From contig NZ_JJMU01000010.1 of NCBI RefSeq assembly GCF_000757725.1, positions 86,780-150,779 on the forward strand: 64,000 bases of DNA, read 5' to 3'. Each line of letters starts with the position of its first letter. Position 1 is the first letter of the stretch. The notes beneath the pieces are model-generated. The model worked only from the letters and a program-made list of their open reading frames with translations, made no database searches and had not been told where the DNA came from. The translations under genes were made by a program, and so were the position numbers. This document shows, in pieces, positions 8,186 through 18,290 of the stretch. This stretch comes from Sphingobacterium deserti. GTDB taxonomy: Bacteria; Bacteroidota; Bacteroidia; Sphingobacteriales; Sphingobacteriaceae.

Positions 8186-9937
8186 CTAATACCCCGGGTT
8201 TTGTACTAAGTTTCTATTTAAATTCATCACCAGGGCACCAATACAGACTATTTTAGTATGATCATCTGGATCGGGGGTTTTGTCCCACCATGTCCCTGTA
8301 TTGTATCTATTCCAGCGTATCAGATCTATACGACGGCGTCCTTCAAAACAAAACTCCCTGCCCCATTCGTCCAATAGTTCCAATTCCGTTAATTCGCTAC
8401 CTCCAGCAGTATACAGACTAGTTGAACCCGCAGGATAATACCGACTTCTTACCGTATTCAAGAGACGCGCTGCCTCATCTCTTTGTCCGGCTCTGAATTT
8501 ACATTCAGCCAATGCGTAATAGATTTCCGCTAATCTGATCTCTGCAAAACCGGCATTCCGCTGATATTCAGGATTGCCATCAGCATACATGGGGTATTTT
8601 ATCATACGAAGTCCAGAATTCTCGTCCCCACTCCCCATATTGGATGTTTTGTTAGCTATTGCTGTGCCCGCAGGAGTGTTACCAAACTGCCCTACTTGAT
8701 CTCTTAAAAAATAAGGGCCGCCATTTTGTGGATTCTGAACCAAGGCTGTATTGCCTTGCGAATTTGTGTAGTCCAAATAGCCGTAAAGAAAAAGACCTTC
8801 ACGAGTATTTGCTGCGGTGTTTCTGTATTTTGCTAATCGTATATCATCTTCATATTTTGCAAACTTGACAAAGGGCTTCCCAAGATCGAATGTATACTCA
8901 ACGCTATCCACGTCACGCCCTGGCTGCAAGGCATATCGAGGGTTAGCAAAGCTACTATAACCAAAATAGACTTCAGAACCAAATGGATATGACCAACCAT
9001 ACAATCTAGCTGAATAATGATAGCTCGAGCCGCTGAACGAACTTGGGAAAGTAAAGATATTCTCCGGCGATTCTACATTATTCCAGTCGAAAGGGCCGTC
9101 CCAGCGTGGATCTATTGCATACTGGCCATATACGCCATTGATGATATCCAGACATATGGTCGCGCAATCATTAAATCGATCTTGGCCGATATAAACTTGT
9201 GCATTCAAATACAACCTTGCCAGCAATGCCGCTGCCCCTGCTTTTGTCCATCTCCCATACGCATTAACATTCGATCCAAAATCAGCTTTTGTGTTCAGCT
9301 TCGGTATGACCGCCAATAGTTCGTTTTCTATATATTGAAAGATTTCCATAGGTGTTGACTGACTTAGCGAGGTATATTCTGTCGGCTTTCCCTCCGGCAC
9401 CAATATAATATTACGATAAAAATCGAATAAACGAAGGTATTCCCACGCTCGTATAGTGCGTAGTTCTGTTAACATCAAGCTTGTATCCGCCGAGGAAATA
9501 TCGGGCAATGCCGAAAGATCGAGCGCTTGGATATCTGCCGTTGTATTTATCGAGGTAGTTATTACCCCATACAAGGAATTCCATATCCCTGAGGTATAGT
9601 CATCATTCGGTGTCCAAGTATGGTAGTGGGCGCGATGATAAACGCCCCCATCAAACCATCCACCAGATGTTCTTGTTACCGTCATCATTTGATCCGCTGA
9701 ATTCTCGTTTATGATAAAAGCATCGCCAAAGCGTTCCCCATCGCACACCGAACTATAAGCTCTATCATAGTTGACTAAAAATGCCTGTATTAAATTATTT
9801 TTCGACCGAATAAAAGTATTGCCATCTAAAGAGGAATATAGGTTTTCATCCAGATTGGTACATGCAGCAATGCAGAGGACTAATCCGGAAATTAGAATGG
9901 TAAATCGGGAATAAGCCGATAATCTATGCTTTTTCAT
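8186..9937 (-). CDS. SusD/RagB family outer-membrane lipoprotein (pair 1)
   Basis: This protein of 583 residues has a lipoprotein signal with lipobox LCIAAC (Cys26). The N-terminal SusD-like helical part (about 30-300) carries the TPR-like block TELRTIRAWEYLRLFDFYRN. The RagB/SusD C-terminal part ends in RRIDLIRWNRYNTGTWWDK. SusD proteins sit on the cell surface as a lid over the SusC channel and bind the glycan or other nutrient. It lies 19 bases downstream of its SusC partner in one operon. No enzyme gene accompanies the pair, so the substrate is open. Confidence 0.95.
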   Translation of the reverse strand: MKKHRLSAYSRFTILISGLVLCIAACTNLDENLYSSLDGNTFIRSKNNLIQAFLVNYDRAYSSVCDGERFGDAFIINENSADQMMTVTRTSGGWFDGGVYHRAHYHTWTPNDDYTSGIWNSLYGVITTSINTTADIQALDLSALPDISSADTSLMLTELRTIRAWEYLRLFDFYRNIILVPEGKPTEYTSLSQSTPMEIFQYIENELLAVIPKLNTKADFGSNVNAYGRWTKAGAAALLARLYLNAQVYIGQDRFNDCATICLDIINGVYGQYAIDPRWDGPFDWNNVESPENIFTFPSSFSGSSYHYSARLYGWSYPFGSEVYFGYSSFANPRYALQPGRDVDSVEYTFDLGKPFVKFAKYEDDIRLAKYRNTAANTREGLFLYGYLDYTNSQGNTALVQNPQNGGPYFLRDQVGQFGNTPAGTAIANKTSNMGSGDENSGLRMIKYPMYADGNPEYQRNAGFAEIRLAEIYYALAECKFRAGQRDEAARLLNTVRSRYYPAGSTSLYTAGGSELTELELLDEWGREFCFEGRRRIDLIRWNRYNTGTWWDKTPDPDDHTKIVCIGALVMNLNRNLVQNPGY

Positions 9938-9956
9938 ATACTAGTCTTTTAAGAGT

Positions 9957-12900
9957 TTAAAATTTAAATTGAATTCCCGTCATCCACTGCGCCATAGACG
10001 GAAGGTGTGTAAAGCTCCCTTTCAAATCCGAGGTGTAATTTCTTATCACCCCGGGAGTCATTCCATTTATAGGGACAATTTCAGGGTCGCCACCCGTATA
10101 TTTGGTAAATGTCAATAGATTTCGGCCTGTAGCATATATTCGTATAGATTTGAGGTAGCTATTCTCCTTCAGATTGAAAGTGTACCCCGCAGATACATTG
10201 TCTAACTTTATAAAACTGCCATCTTCTAAGAAATAATCGCTAAGAATAGCATAGGTGCTGGAACTTGTGAGCTTTGAGTATTTACTATCTGGATCGAAAG
10301 CAGATTCCAGCACGTTTCTGTTGCCACCACCCACTGGCGTTCCAATGTAGAAAGCAAATGTATTGAAGATGTCATAGCCCGCCGCTCCCCTGAAAAAAAT
10401 GGATAGGTCCGCATTTTTATAAGTAAAAGTGTGCCCCATGCTAAACGTAAATTTTGGAAGCCCGTTACCCACATATTGTCTATCATCTGCATTTGCCTCA
10501 TTTGCCGGAATCACATTTCCACCCCTATCGTACACCATCATCGGCCCACCCGTGTTCTCAGCCGCTTTGAGCATATAAAAGCTCCCAACCCTTCGCCCCT
10601 CTTCTACGCGCTGGGCAAACCCGGGACTACCTGGCGCAGACATTTCAACTTCGTTAATGAACGTACCACCATTGTACAATTGGTTGGAGAGTTCGACCAA
10701 CTTATTTCCCAGCGTGGCTCCAGTGAGCGAAATATCATATTTAAAACTTGGCTTATCTATCACTTTCCCATTCAACTGGAACTGAACGCCCCAATTTCTC
10801 ATTGTACCCACGTTCGCATATACTTGCGCTCTTGCGCCGGAACTAGGTGGATATATACCAGGAAAGTAATTATTAGGAGGAGCCACGGGTATAGGAAGCG
10901 GATACAAGCCCAACAAATCCTTATTGTTCCTGATGTAGTAATTTAAAGCGCCTGATATACGATTGTTAAATACGGCAAAATCAAGCCCAAAATTATAACT
11001 CTCCGTAGTTTCCCATTGCAATTCTGGATTTGGGATATTGAGAATACCAAACGTACTGTATTGCGTTCCCAGGTAAGGGTATGTACCAAAGGATCTAAAC
11101 GAATTTAGGGATTGGTAACTGGGAAAGTCTTGATTTCCTGTCACCCCATAGTCCATGCGCAGTTTCATATCGTTTATCCATTGTACGTTGCTTAGAAAAG
11201 ATTCTTCTTTCATACGCCATGCAGCCGAGAAACCATAGAAATTACCCCATTTACTGTCAGGACCAAATTTTGAAGAACCCTCATGCCGTATACTTGCTGT
11301 AGCATAGTACCGGCTATTGAAAGAATAAGTAGCGCGCCCGAGAAAAGCAATCAACTTCGAATCGTTTCTGTAGCTCCCCACTCTTCCGGCAGGATTATCT
11401 CTAATGTAATTTAGGTCGCCATCCCCTAGATTATTATATCCATACGCGTCAGACGGGAAATTACCTCCGCTAGCCGAAAACCCATTATTGTCAAAATAGG
11501 AGTAGGAATAACCTCCTAGCACATCTAGCTTGTGCCGGTCTACGCTTAGGGAATAATTACCCGTCCAGTCGAAGTTATATATACTGCTGGTATTTAAATT
11601 TTGACTCGCTACAGGACTTCCTCGCATCGTACCAAAATTATATTGAAAAGAGGAAATACTGTTTGACGGGGCGAAATATTGACCGTTTGTATTAACATAG
11701 CTTTGACCAATAGCAATGGTTGAAGAAAGGTTATTCAATAAATTTATCCTTGCAGAACCGCTCCAGTCCAGGTAAAAGGATTTGAATCCATTATCCACCA
11801 ATGTCAGCTGATCCAACGGATTATTATTCTCAATATAGGACAATCTGCCGGGTGCGTTAGGATCATAAACTGGCCGAGTGGGATTTAACATAAGCGCATA
11901 AGTGAACGTATTATTTTCACCACCATAATCAGCATACTTACCGTTTACAAATCGCGGCGATACGTTCAAACTCAGGTTTAGCAATTTATTTAAAGGATTA
12001 TGATTGAGTACCAGTTGCGCGCCATATTCTTTTCGCATGGAACGGATATCAATACCTTCACCTGTTTTGTAGTCTACACTGGCCAAATAGTTGGTACGCG
12101 GCCCTCCGCCTGAAAACTGAATGCTGTGTTTCTGTCCGACAGCAGGCCTTCGTGTTAATACATCAAACCAGTCTGTTCTTGCGCCATAGTCTGGCCCTCT
12201 CCTGACGTCTGCCGGAAAATCTGTGGATGTATATCGCACATACTCATCCGCAGAGAGGGTTTGCAACCTATTGTTTGGATAATCAAATGTAAAGTAGCTA
12301 TTGGTGGTAATATCATCTGTTTCCGTTCCCTTCTTCGTGGTGATGATTATAACACCATTACTCCCCCGTGTACCATAAATAGCCGCCGCCGCACCCCCTT
12401 GCAATACATCTATTGACTCGATGTTATCATTGTTGATATTTTGCGGATTACCACCCGGCACCCCGTTGATAATATACAAAGGTTGGATACCTGCATTTCT
12501 TGATGATACACCTTGCATCTGTACAGAAGGCGTAGCATTCGGATCGGAAGTACTCGTATTGGAAATTGTTAATCCAGCCACTTTACCCTGAATGGCCATC
12601 AATGCGCCGCTATTGCCGCCTACATTCAATAACTCTTTAGCGCTAACATGCGCAACAGAGGTGGTCACCTCTTTTTTATCTAATGTTCCATAACCTACAT
12701 TGATCTGTACAACCTCAAGTTCGGCTATCACTGGTTCCATTTTAATCAAAATATCTGTGCTAGCGCCTAGTGAAAGGGTTTGCTTTCGATAGCCCGTAAA
12801 AGATACGGTGAGCGAGTCTCGCTCGTTTGCTTGCACGGTAAATCGCCCCATCTCTGAGGTTTGTGTTCCTTCTCCAGTACGCTGTACAATAACAGACACT

Positions 12901-13028
12901 CCGCGCATGACCATTCCAGCTTCATTGACAACTTTCCCACTGTAAACTTTTGTGTTTTGAGCGGATAGGGAGAAATGCATTACCAAAAAAAGTATGGTAA
13001 GCAAATAGCTTGTACTTTGCATTTTCAT
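9957..13028 (-). CDS. SusC/RagA family TonB-dependent receptor (pair 1)
   Basis: This protein of 1,023 residues has a signal peptide ending near LSAQ (residue 24). A carboxypeptidase-regulatory-like domain covers about 28-105 (YSGKVVNEAGMVMRGVSVIV). The plug follows with the SusC signature region (VQINVGYGTLDKKEVT, then INGVPGGNPQNINNDNIESI and YGTRGSNGVIIITTKKG), then a 22-strand barrel to the C-terminal aromatic strand MTGIQFKF. It imports oligomers across the outer membrane with TonB energy. Its N-terminus is clearly different from those of receptor pairs 2 and 3, so it is not part of that duplication. A divergent AraC gene lies upstream. Confidence 0.96.
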   Translation of the reverse strand: MKMQSTSYLLTILFLVMHFSLSAQNTKVYSGKVVNEAGMVMRGVSVIVQRTGEGTQTSEMGRFTVQANERDSLTVSFTGYRKQTLSLGASTDILIKMEPVIAELEVVQINVGYGTLDKKEVTTSVAHVSAKELLNVGGNSGALMAIQGKVAGLTISNTSTSDPNATPSVQMQGVSSRNAGIQPLYIINGVPGGNPQNINNDNIESIDVLQGGAAAAIYGTRGSNGVIIITTKKGTETDDITTNSYFTFDYPNNRLQTLSADEYVRYTSTDFPADVRRGPDYGARTDWFDVLTRRPAVGQKHSIQFSGGGPRTNYLASVDYKTGEGIDIRSMRKEYGAQLVLNHNPLNKLLNLSLNVSPRFVNGKYADYGGENNTFTYALMLNPTRPVYDPNAPGRLSYIENNNPLDQLTLVDNGFKSFYLDWSGSARINLLNNLSSTIAIGQSYVNTNGQYFAPSNSISSFQYNFGTMRGSPVASQNLNTSSIYNFDWTGNYSLSVDRHKLDVLGGYSYSYFDNNGFSASGGNFPSDAYGYNNLGDGDLNYIRDNPAGRVGSYRNDSKLIAFLGRATYSFNSRYYATASIRHEGSSKFGPDSKWGNFYGFSAAWRMKEESFLSNVQWINDMKLRMDYGVTGNQDFPSYQSLNSFRSFGTYPYLGTQYSTFGILNIPNPELQWETTESYNFGLDFAVFNNRISGALNYYIRNNKDLLGLYPLPIPVAPPNNYFPGIYPPSSGARAQVYANVGTMRNWGVQFQLNGKVIDKPSFKYDISLTGATLGNKLVELSNQLYNGGTFINEVEMSAPGSPGFAQRVEEGRRVGSFYMLKAAENTGGPMMVYDRGGNVIPANEANADDRQYVGNGLPKFTFSMGHTFTYKNADLSIFFRGAAGYDIFNTFAFYIGTPVGGGNRNVLESAFDPDSKYSKLTSSSTYAILSDYFLEDGSFIKLDNVSAGYTFNLKENSYLKSIRIYATGRNLLTFTKYTGGDPEIVPINGMTPGVIRNYTSDLKGSFTHLPSMAQWMTGIQFKF

Positions 13029-13428
13029 AATTTTTTGAATTTGACGTCTGTATTGCTTTTACGTTAGGTGTTTAGTTTTTGTCGAGAAAATCGACGCTGT
13101 GATTGTTAGCGGCAGTTGCTGTGAAACAGCGCTTCGGGCACAACCTAGTTCGACCGCTATAGCCTGCAAAGTGTTTCTCATACTTCGTTGATCAAGATTT
13201 CGTTTATAATATAGTCAGTTATAGGACACGTTTAAATATTATTACGTTTCAAACCTACATTTCAAATGTACCACACAATAAGCAACCAGTTCAACTCTTA
13301 TGTAACTAAAAAAATATGTTATCTTGCTATATTTATAAATTACATTAATAAATTAAACAAAACTAATTATGCATAATATATTTCAATACACATAACATTA
13401 TTGCATTTATACCACTAAACATCAACAA
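13029..13428. other. AT-rich divergent promoter region
   Basis: About 400 bases between the divergent SusC gene and the small frame ahead of the AraC gene. It is markedly AT-rich from 13200 on. I see no clear TTTG/TAnnTTTG pair, no strong hairpin, and none of the AAACGTTT palindromes that precede the other two SusC genes. Confidence 0.5.
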
Positions 13429-13566
13429 ATGAAGAAAAGTAATACAAAAATTACCGAAATAGTTATCGACCGTCTTATGCAGCTGCTGCTTTCGATATCA
13501 CCTATAACTACTGATTTACAGACTCTTAATAATACGAGTCATCGATGCGTGTACAGCGAATCATAA
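13429..13566 (+). CDS. Possible 45-residue peptide ahead of the AraC gene
   Basis: An ATG frame (MKKSNTKITEIVIDRLMQLL...) runs to a TAA nine bases before the AraC start. It has no recognised domain. The first part could form an amphipathic helix, while the second part is polar and unremarkable. It could be a small gene translated with the regulator, a leader peptide, or chance. The close fit to the next start codon is the only positive sign. Confidence 0.25.
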   Translation: MKKSNTKITEIVIDRLMQLLLSISPITTDLQTLNNTSHRCVYSES

Positions 13567-13575
13567 TTTCCAGTA

Positions 13576-14433
13576 ATGAAAACTTTAATTCAAAAAATTC
13601 ATATCGAAGCGGACTATTCTTTTGCCTGCCGAACATACCGCACACCGGACTTCGAAACGGCTTGGCATAAGCACGTAGAGTGTGAATTAATCCTTATCAC
13701 TGCAGGCAATGGCACAGCCTTAATTGGTGATCACATAGGCGACTATATGGAAGGTGATGTCTTCCTGTTGAATATGAATCTACCCCATTGGTTCCGAAAA
13801 TCGAAGAATGAGGATATTGGAAGCGCTATTGTCGTACATTTTAAAAAAGATTTTTGGGGAGAGAAGTTCTTGAATTTACCGGAGCTGGCTACGATTGCGC
13901 GTGTTCTACAAAATGAAAACACCGGTATACAATTGACAGGCGAGCTGCAAAAAGAGATCGCTCAGTTCTTGAGACGGATGGAACAAACAGCAGGTTTCGA
14001 CCGCATTCAATTACTTTTGACCAGTCTACAGTGTATTGGTGAATCATCAGAACAAAACATAATTACAACAGCTTTCGACGGCGTATCCAGTAAGGAAGAG
14101 AATTCCATAATCGAAGCAGTGATGGAATATTCTTTCAAGAATTTCCTAAACCCCATATCGCTAAAAGAGATTGCTGCTATCGCGAATATGTCTATTTCAA
14201 CCTTTTGTCGATTCTTTAAGAAGAATATAAAAAAAAGTTACTTCGATTTTCTCAAAGAAATTCGAGTCAGCCATGCTTGTAAATTGTTACGAGAGAGTGA
14301 CACGCCCGTCCTCGCGGTTTGTTATCATTGTGGATACAATAGTTGGTCACATTTTAGCAAACAGTTTAAGGCTGTAAAAAAGGCATCGCCTTTACAGTAC
14401 CGAAAACAATACCGCGTAGGTGGCAAACTTTGA
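13576..14433 (+). CDS. AraC family transcriptional regulator with N-terminal cupin
   Basis: This protein of 285 residues has an N-terminal cupin-like sensor at about 10-150 (AWHKHVECELILITAGNGTALIG and YMEGDVFLLNMNLPHWF). A C-terminal AraC/XylS DNA-binding domain spans about 183-280. Both helix-turn-helix motifs are clear: SLKEIAAIANMSISTFCRFF, and AVCYHCGYNSWSHFSKQFK ending in SPLQYRKQY. The cupin form suggests a small sugar or metabolite as signal. It is divergent from SusC/SusD pair 1 and upstream of the aldehyde dehydrogenase, so either could be its target; no operator was identified. Confidence 0.93.
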   Translation: MKTLIQKIHIEADYSFACRTYRTPDFETAWHKHVECELILITAGNGTALIGDHIGDYMEGDVFLLNMNLPHWFRKSKNEDIGSAIVVHFKKDFWGEKFLNLPELATIARVLQNENTGIQLTGELQKEIAQFLRRMEQTAGFDRIQLLLTSLQCIGESSEQNIITTAFDGVSSKEENSIIEAVMEYSFKNFLNPISLKEIAAIANMSISTFCRFFKKNIKKSYFDFLKEIRVSHACKLLRESDTPVLAVCYHCGYNSWSHFSKQFKAVKKASPLQYRKQYRVGGKL

Positions 14434-14584
14434 GCCGTTGCTTAACAGCTTATTGTGTTCTCCTTTTAGCGAGCAAATGCAAGCTTTCTGGATGATGCAA
14501 GCAGAAAGTTGGAAGGCATCTATTCGAAAGCTTTATTAGGAAACTTTCCTAACAAATCCTTGTTTACAAAATAAAACAGCACCT

Positions 14585-16015
14585 ATGACAAAGACACTTT
14601 TCACAGAACAAGCCTATATAGACGGTCGTTTTATAACAGGAAAAACGAGTTTTGCTGTTGTGAATCCGGCAACAGGAGAATCGTTAGGCTCCGTTCCGGA
14701 TCTGACTGTTGAAGATACGAAAAAAGCTATTGACGCCGCGGAGAAAGCTTGGATGAACTGGAGGAACGTTCCGGTTGGTGAGCGCTGCCTCGTGGTTAGA
14801 AAGATCTTCGATCTTATCAATCAACATAAGGACGAGCTTGCCGAGATCATGACCAAAGAGAGTGGTAAGCCCCTCGCAGAATCGCTGGTGGAGGTTGATT
14901 ATGCAAATTCTTTTATGGAGTGGTTTTCAGAGGAGGGCAAGCGCGCGTATGGAGAAACTATCCCCGCTATAAAGCGAGGCACACGGCTCGCCACTATCAA
15001 ACAAGGGGTGGGTGTTGTTGCTGCGATAACGCCATGGAATTTTCCATTAGCGATGATCACGCGAAAAGTGGCGCCTGCATTGGTAGCAGGCTGCACGGTT
15101 GTTTTAAAGCCTGCATCACAAACGCCATTTTCGGCGTTAGCGCTGGCGAAGATAGCAGAGCTAGTGGGGCTTCCAAGGGGTGTCTTCAATATTATCACCT
15201 CGAAAGATAGCAAAGGCGTAGGAAAAGAACTAGCCACCAATACAGCGGTACGTAAAATATCATTTACCGGCTCTACTGCAGTAGGCGTCACCCTTATGCA
15301 ACAAGCTGCGGAAACAGTGAAGCGCGTATCGATGGAGTTGGGAGGAAATGCTCCCTTCATCGTGTTTGAAGATGCTGATATCGATAAGGCGGTAGAAGGT
15401 GCGATAGCGGGAAAATTTAGAAACGCCGGACAAACCTGTGTTGCAGTTAATAGATTCTACGTTCAAGACAGCATCTATCAAGAATTTTCAGAACGACTCA
15501 CGGCAGCGGTGAAAAAATTAAAGGTTGGGGATGGGATGAAAAAAGGCGTCCAGGTTGGCCCGTTGATTAACCAAAAAGGTTTGGAAAAAGTAAAAGAACA
15601 TGTTGCAGACGCGCTTGCAAAAGGCGCAGAAATTGCCACTGGAGGAAAGGTGATTAAAGATCTCTTTTTTGAGCCGACGGTGTTGGTAAATGTCCCACAT
15701 GACGCAGCTATTGCGCAGGAAGAAACATTTGGCCCTATTTGTTCTTTGTTTTCATTCAAGACGGAAGAAGAAGCAATAAGGTTGGCAAACGACACGCCAT
15801 TTGGCCTTGCAGCCTATTTTTATTCCTCAAATATCTTTCGCTGCCAACGGGTGGCTGAGCAGATCGAATCGGGAATGGTAGGGATAAATACGGGAATGGT
15901 TTCCAATGCTTCCGCACCATTTGGTGGGATCAAGCAGTCTGGCTTGGGGCGTGAGGGTGCTAAATATGGGCTTGACGAATATCTAGAAGTGAAATACCTG
16001 TGTTATGGGGAGTAA
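14585..16015 (+). CDS. gabD: NAD(P)-dependent succinate-semialdehyde dehydrogenase-like enzyme
   Basis: This protein of 476 residues has a complete aldehyde dehydrogenase fold. Visible landmarks are ITPWNFPLAM with Asn152, VVLKPASQTPFSA with Lys175, FTGSTAVG, the general base Glu251 in MELGGNAPF, and the catalytic Cys285 in NAGQTCVAVNRF. QEETFGPICSLFSF and the end APFGGIKQSGLGREGAKYGLDEYLEVKYL are typical of GabD. It would oxidise succinate semialdehyde to succinate, although related aldehydes are possible. No gabT is nearby. The stop codon lies inside a short inverted repeat. Confidence 0.85.
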   Translation: MTKTLFTEQAYIDGRFITGKTSFAVVNPATGESLGSVPDLTVEDTKKAIDAAEKAWMNWRNVPVGERCLVVRKIFDLINQHKDELAEIMTKESGKPLAESLVEVDYANSFMEWFSEEGKRAYGETIPAIKRGTRLATIKQGVGVVAAITPWNFPLAMITRKVAPALVAGCTVVLKPASQTPFSALALAKIAELVGLPRGVFNIITSKDSKGVGKELATNTAVRKISFTGSTAVGVTLMQQAAETVKRVSMELGGNAPFIVFEDADIDKAVEGAIAGKFRNAGQTCVAVNRFYVQDSIYQEFSERLTAAVKKLKVGDGMKKGVQVGPLINQKGLEKVKEHVADALAKGAEIATGGKVIKDLFFEPTVLVNVPHDAAIAQEETFGPICSLFSFKTEEEAIRLANDTPFGLAAYFYSSNIFRCQRVAEQIESGMVGINTGMVSNASAPFGGIKQSGLGREGAKYGLDEYLEVKYLCYGE

Positions 16016-16030
16016 TGCTCCATAACACAG
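15998..16030. terminator. Inverted repeat over the gabD-like stop codon
   Basis: CTGTGTTATGG and CCATAACACAG form a perfect 11-bp stem with an 11-base loop that contains the stop codon, between convergent genes. There is no T-tract on either side, so it is only a candidate bidirectional terminator. Confidence 0.4.
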
Positions 16031-16038
16031 ATAACGCG

Positions 16039-16542
16039 CTACCAAAGATGGTAACGCAAACCAAACATGATGAAGTTAGGGTCGAACTGTTCCCAATCGA
16101 AATGGTACTTGACTTTATAGCCGCCGTATACGGACACATTTACTTCCGGAAAATAATAGCTTACACCTAGCTGCCCATTGGCTACGGTAAAGCTTCGACG
16201 AGCCTCTGGTGTAACAACGTCGACTTCATCCTCGTTAAACCGGTAAAAATCCTGACTCAAGCCGGCACCCAAAAATACGTTAAAGTTACTTTGTTCCCGA
16301 TCTAGGAAGGAAAAAAGATAGTCTGCGCCTGCAGCAACGTAGCCATTGCGTCCGTAAACCTGTGCTTGCACCGACGAAAAAGTTCCAAAGTCGTACTTAC
16401 CTTGTATACCAAAAGCACCGTTGTAAGTTGGTGATTCCAACTGCACATCGCCGTAAAAACCAAAGGCCCATTCATGATTTTCCTGTGCGCTCGCTGTAAA
16501 AGCTAGCATGATCAGGGTAAAAAGTAAGCTGATATTTTTCAT
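16039..16542 (-). CDS. Small secreted outer-membrane beta-barrel-like protein
   Basis: This protein of 167 residues has a clear signal peptide (MKNISLLFTLIMLAFTASAQ). The rest alternates polar and hydrophobic residues with many aromatics and glycines (WAFGFYGDVQLESPTYNGAF, VNVSVYGGYKVKYHF), ending in FIMFGLRYHLW. That pattern, with a C-terminal aromatic strand, fits an 8-stranded outer-membrane barrel. No named family is recognised. It follows the hemJ-like gene by 11 bases on the same strand and is probably co-transcribed. Confidence 0.75.
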   Translation of the reverse strand: MKNISLLFTLIMLAFTASAQENHEWAFGFYGDVQLESPTYNGAFGIQGKYDFGTFSSVQAQVYGRNGYVAAGADYLFSFLDREQSNFNVFLGAGLSQDFYRFNEDEVDVVTPEARRSFTVANGQLGVSYYFPEVNVSVYGGYKVKYHFDWEQFDPNFIMFGLRYHLW

Positions 16543-16553
16543 AATTCAATTGT

Positions 16554-17111
16554 TTAATCTATATTTTCTCCGCGTGATTTTCTGTACTTTTTGTACAGTT
16601 TAATTAATATCATGAGTAAAACGGCCAGCCCGATTAAGCCCAATACTCCATAAATCCAGTCAACTGCTGTTCGTAAAACCACTAAAAACACTATCGCAAA
16701 CAGCACGATCGTTGATAGCTCATTCCACAAACGCAATTGTGAGGATGTCCATTTACAACGTTCTTGAGACAACATTGTTTTTATATGCTGACATTTAAAA
16801 TGGTAAAAAACCAATAAACCTACAAAAGCAAGCTTCATCTGCATCCAGCCTTGGCTTAAAAAAGCGGGATTCAAGTAAAGCATGGTACAGGCCGAAGCAA
16901 TGGTGATATACATCGCCGGCGTAGTGATAACCCACCACAAGCGACTCTCCATTAAAACAAACTGCGTATGCAACACGCGATACTCTTGCAAAGTCTTTTG
17001 CTTCGCCTCCGTGTGATATATAAACAAACGAGGCATATAAAACAGGCCTGCCATCCAACAGACCATAAATATAATATGCAATGATTTTGCGTACAGATAA
17101 AACATGTTCAA
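16554..17111 (-). CDS. hemJ: Protoporphyrinogen IX oxidase, HemJ family
   Basis: This integral membrane protein of 185 residues has about four membrane helices. The family signature SLHIIFMVCWMAGLFYMPRLF is at residues 10-30, with the heme-ligand candidate His12. The conserved Lys93 falls in WMQMKLAFVGLL. HemJ oxidises protoporphyrinogen IX to protoporphyrin IX late in heme synthesis. The hemE gene lies 144 bases upstream on the same strand, which supports the pathway role. A short basic tail extends past the last helix. Confidence 0.88.
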   Translation of the reverse strand: MNMFYLYAKSLHIIFMVCWMAGLFYMPRLFIYHTEAKQKTLQEYRVLHTQFVLMESRLWWVITTPAMYITIASACTMLYLNPAFLSQGWMQMKLAFVGLLVFYHFKCQHIKTMLSQERCKWTSSQLRLWNELSTIVLFAIVFLVVLRTAVDWIYGVLGLIGLAVLLMILIKLYKKYRKSRGENID

Positions 17112-17255
17112 AAGCTAAAAAGGGTTGTCTTTTAATCAAGACTTGAGCATCATTGCAAGAATATCAATCTTTTCATTTAAAACTATAGATTGCTTCGCCA
17201 TACATCCTTGCAATGACGCATCATTTCATTCGCTGTCCTCTGCAGACTCCCCTCA

Positions 17256-18290
17256 CTAATATCTAAATTCTTTCACTACCTCAATCGCATGCTTCACGTT
17301 GTCAAATGGTATATCCGGCATAATGCCATGACCTAGATTGAAGATAAAACCATTTTGGTCGCGCATTCGCTCGAACAATTGATGTATTTTTTCTGTGATA
17401 ACCCTTTTATCCGCGTAAAGCACAAAAGGATCAAGATTACCTTGTACTGCTATGCCGGCAGGCAATGCTTGTTTGATATTTTTCAGATCAGCATTCCAAT
17501 CCACCGAGATCACATCCGGATTTGCTTCGGCCATCATTCTCGCAAAGACAGAGGATCCCTTACAGAATGATATGACAGGCACCGAACGCTTGATATTAGC
17601 AAGGATATATTTGTTATAATAATGAGAAAAATCCCGATAATCATTCCACGACAAGGCTATTGCCCAGCTATCAAACAGCTGCACCGCATTGACGCCGGCG
17701 TCAATCTGCATATTTAAGTATTGGATGGTTACATCCGCAATCTTTTGTAAAATATAATGCGCTAACTGCGGTTCATTATTTAGCAGCAACTTTGTACGCT
17801 TGAAATCTTTCGAGGAACCACCTTCAACTAAGTAACTCAATATGGTGAACGGAGCACCAGCAAAACCAATCAAAGGAATACTTCCATCTAAACGTTGCTG
17901 AATAACACGGATCGCATCCGCTACATATTGTAACTTGTCGAGGCAGTCTACCGCTAAGTTTTCTGCATCTGCTTTGCTTCTAATAGGGTTGCTGAAGCGT
18001 GGGCCTACGCCCTGCTCAAAGGACAAATCCCCACCCATCGCCTCTGCTGTTACCAGGATGTCTGAAAACAGGATAGCCGCATCGATCCCTAATAGATCAA
18101 CGGGAAGCATGGTTACATCCGCTGCTATCTCCGGAGTTTTACACATCTCCAAAAAACTATATTTATTCTTTATCTCCCAATATTCTGGCATAAAGCGTCC
18201 TGCCTGACGCATCATCCACACGGGAGGTCGTTCTGTTTTTTGCGACAATGCCGCTTTGATCAAAAGGTCGTTCTGTAGAGTTTGATTCAC
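17256..18290 (-). CDS. hemE: Uroporphyrinogen decarboxylase
   Basis: This protein of 344 residues matches the usual length. It shows signature 1 (PPVWMMRQAGRFMPEY, with the catalytic arginines around RQAGR at 28-32), ILFSDILVTAEAMG, and signature 2 (GFAGAPFTILSYLVEGG). It removes four acetate carboxyls from uroporphyrinogen III to give coproporphyrinogen III. The TPR gene immediately upstream ends where hemE begins, with no gap, so the two are one transcription unit. Confidence 0.97.
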   Translation of the reverse strand: MNQTLQNDLLIKAALSQKTERPPVWMMRQAGRFMPEYWEIKNKYSFLEMCKTPEIAADVTMLPVDLLGIDAAILFSDILVTAEAMGGDLSFEQGVGPRFSNPIRSKADAENLAVDCLDKLQYVADAIRVIQQRLDGSIPLIGFAGAPFTILSYLVEGGSSKDFKRTKLLLNNEPQLAHYILQKIADVTIQYLNMQIDAGVNAVQLFDSWAIALSWNDYRDFSHYYNKYILANIKRSVPVISFCKGSSVFARMMAEANPDVISVDWNADLKNIKQALPAGIAVQGNLDPFVLYADKRVITEKIHQLFERMRDQNGFIFNLGHGIMPDIPFDNVKHAIEVVKEFRY

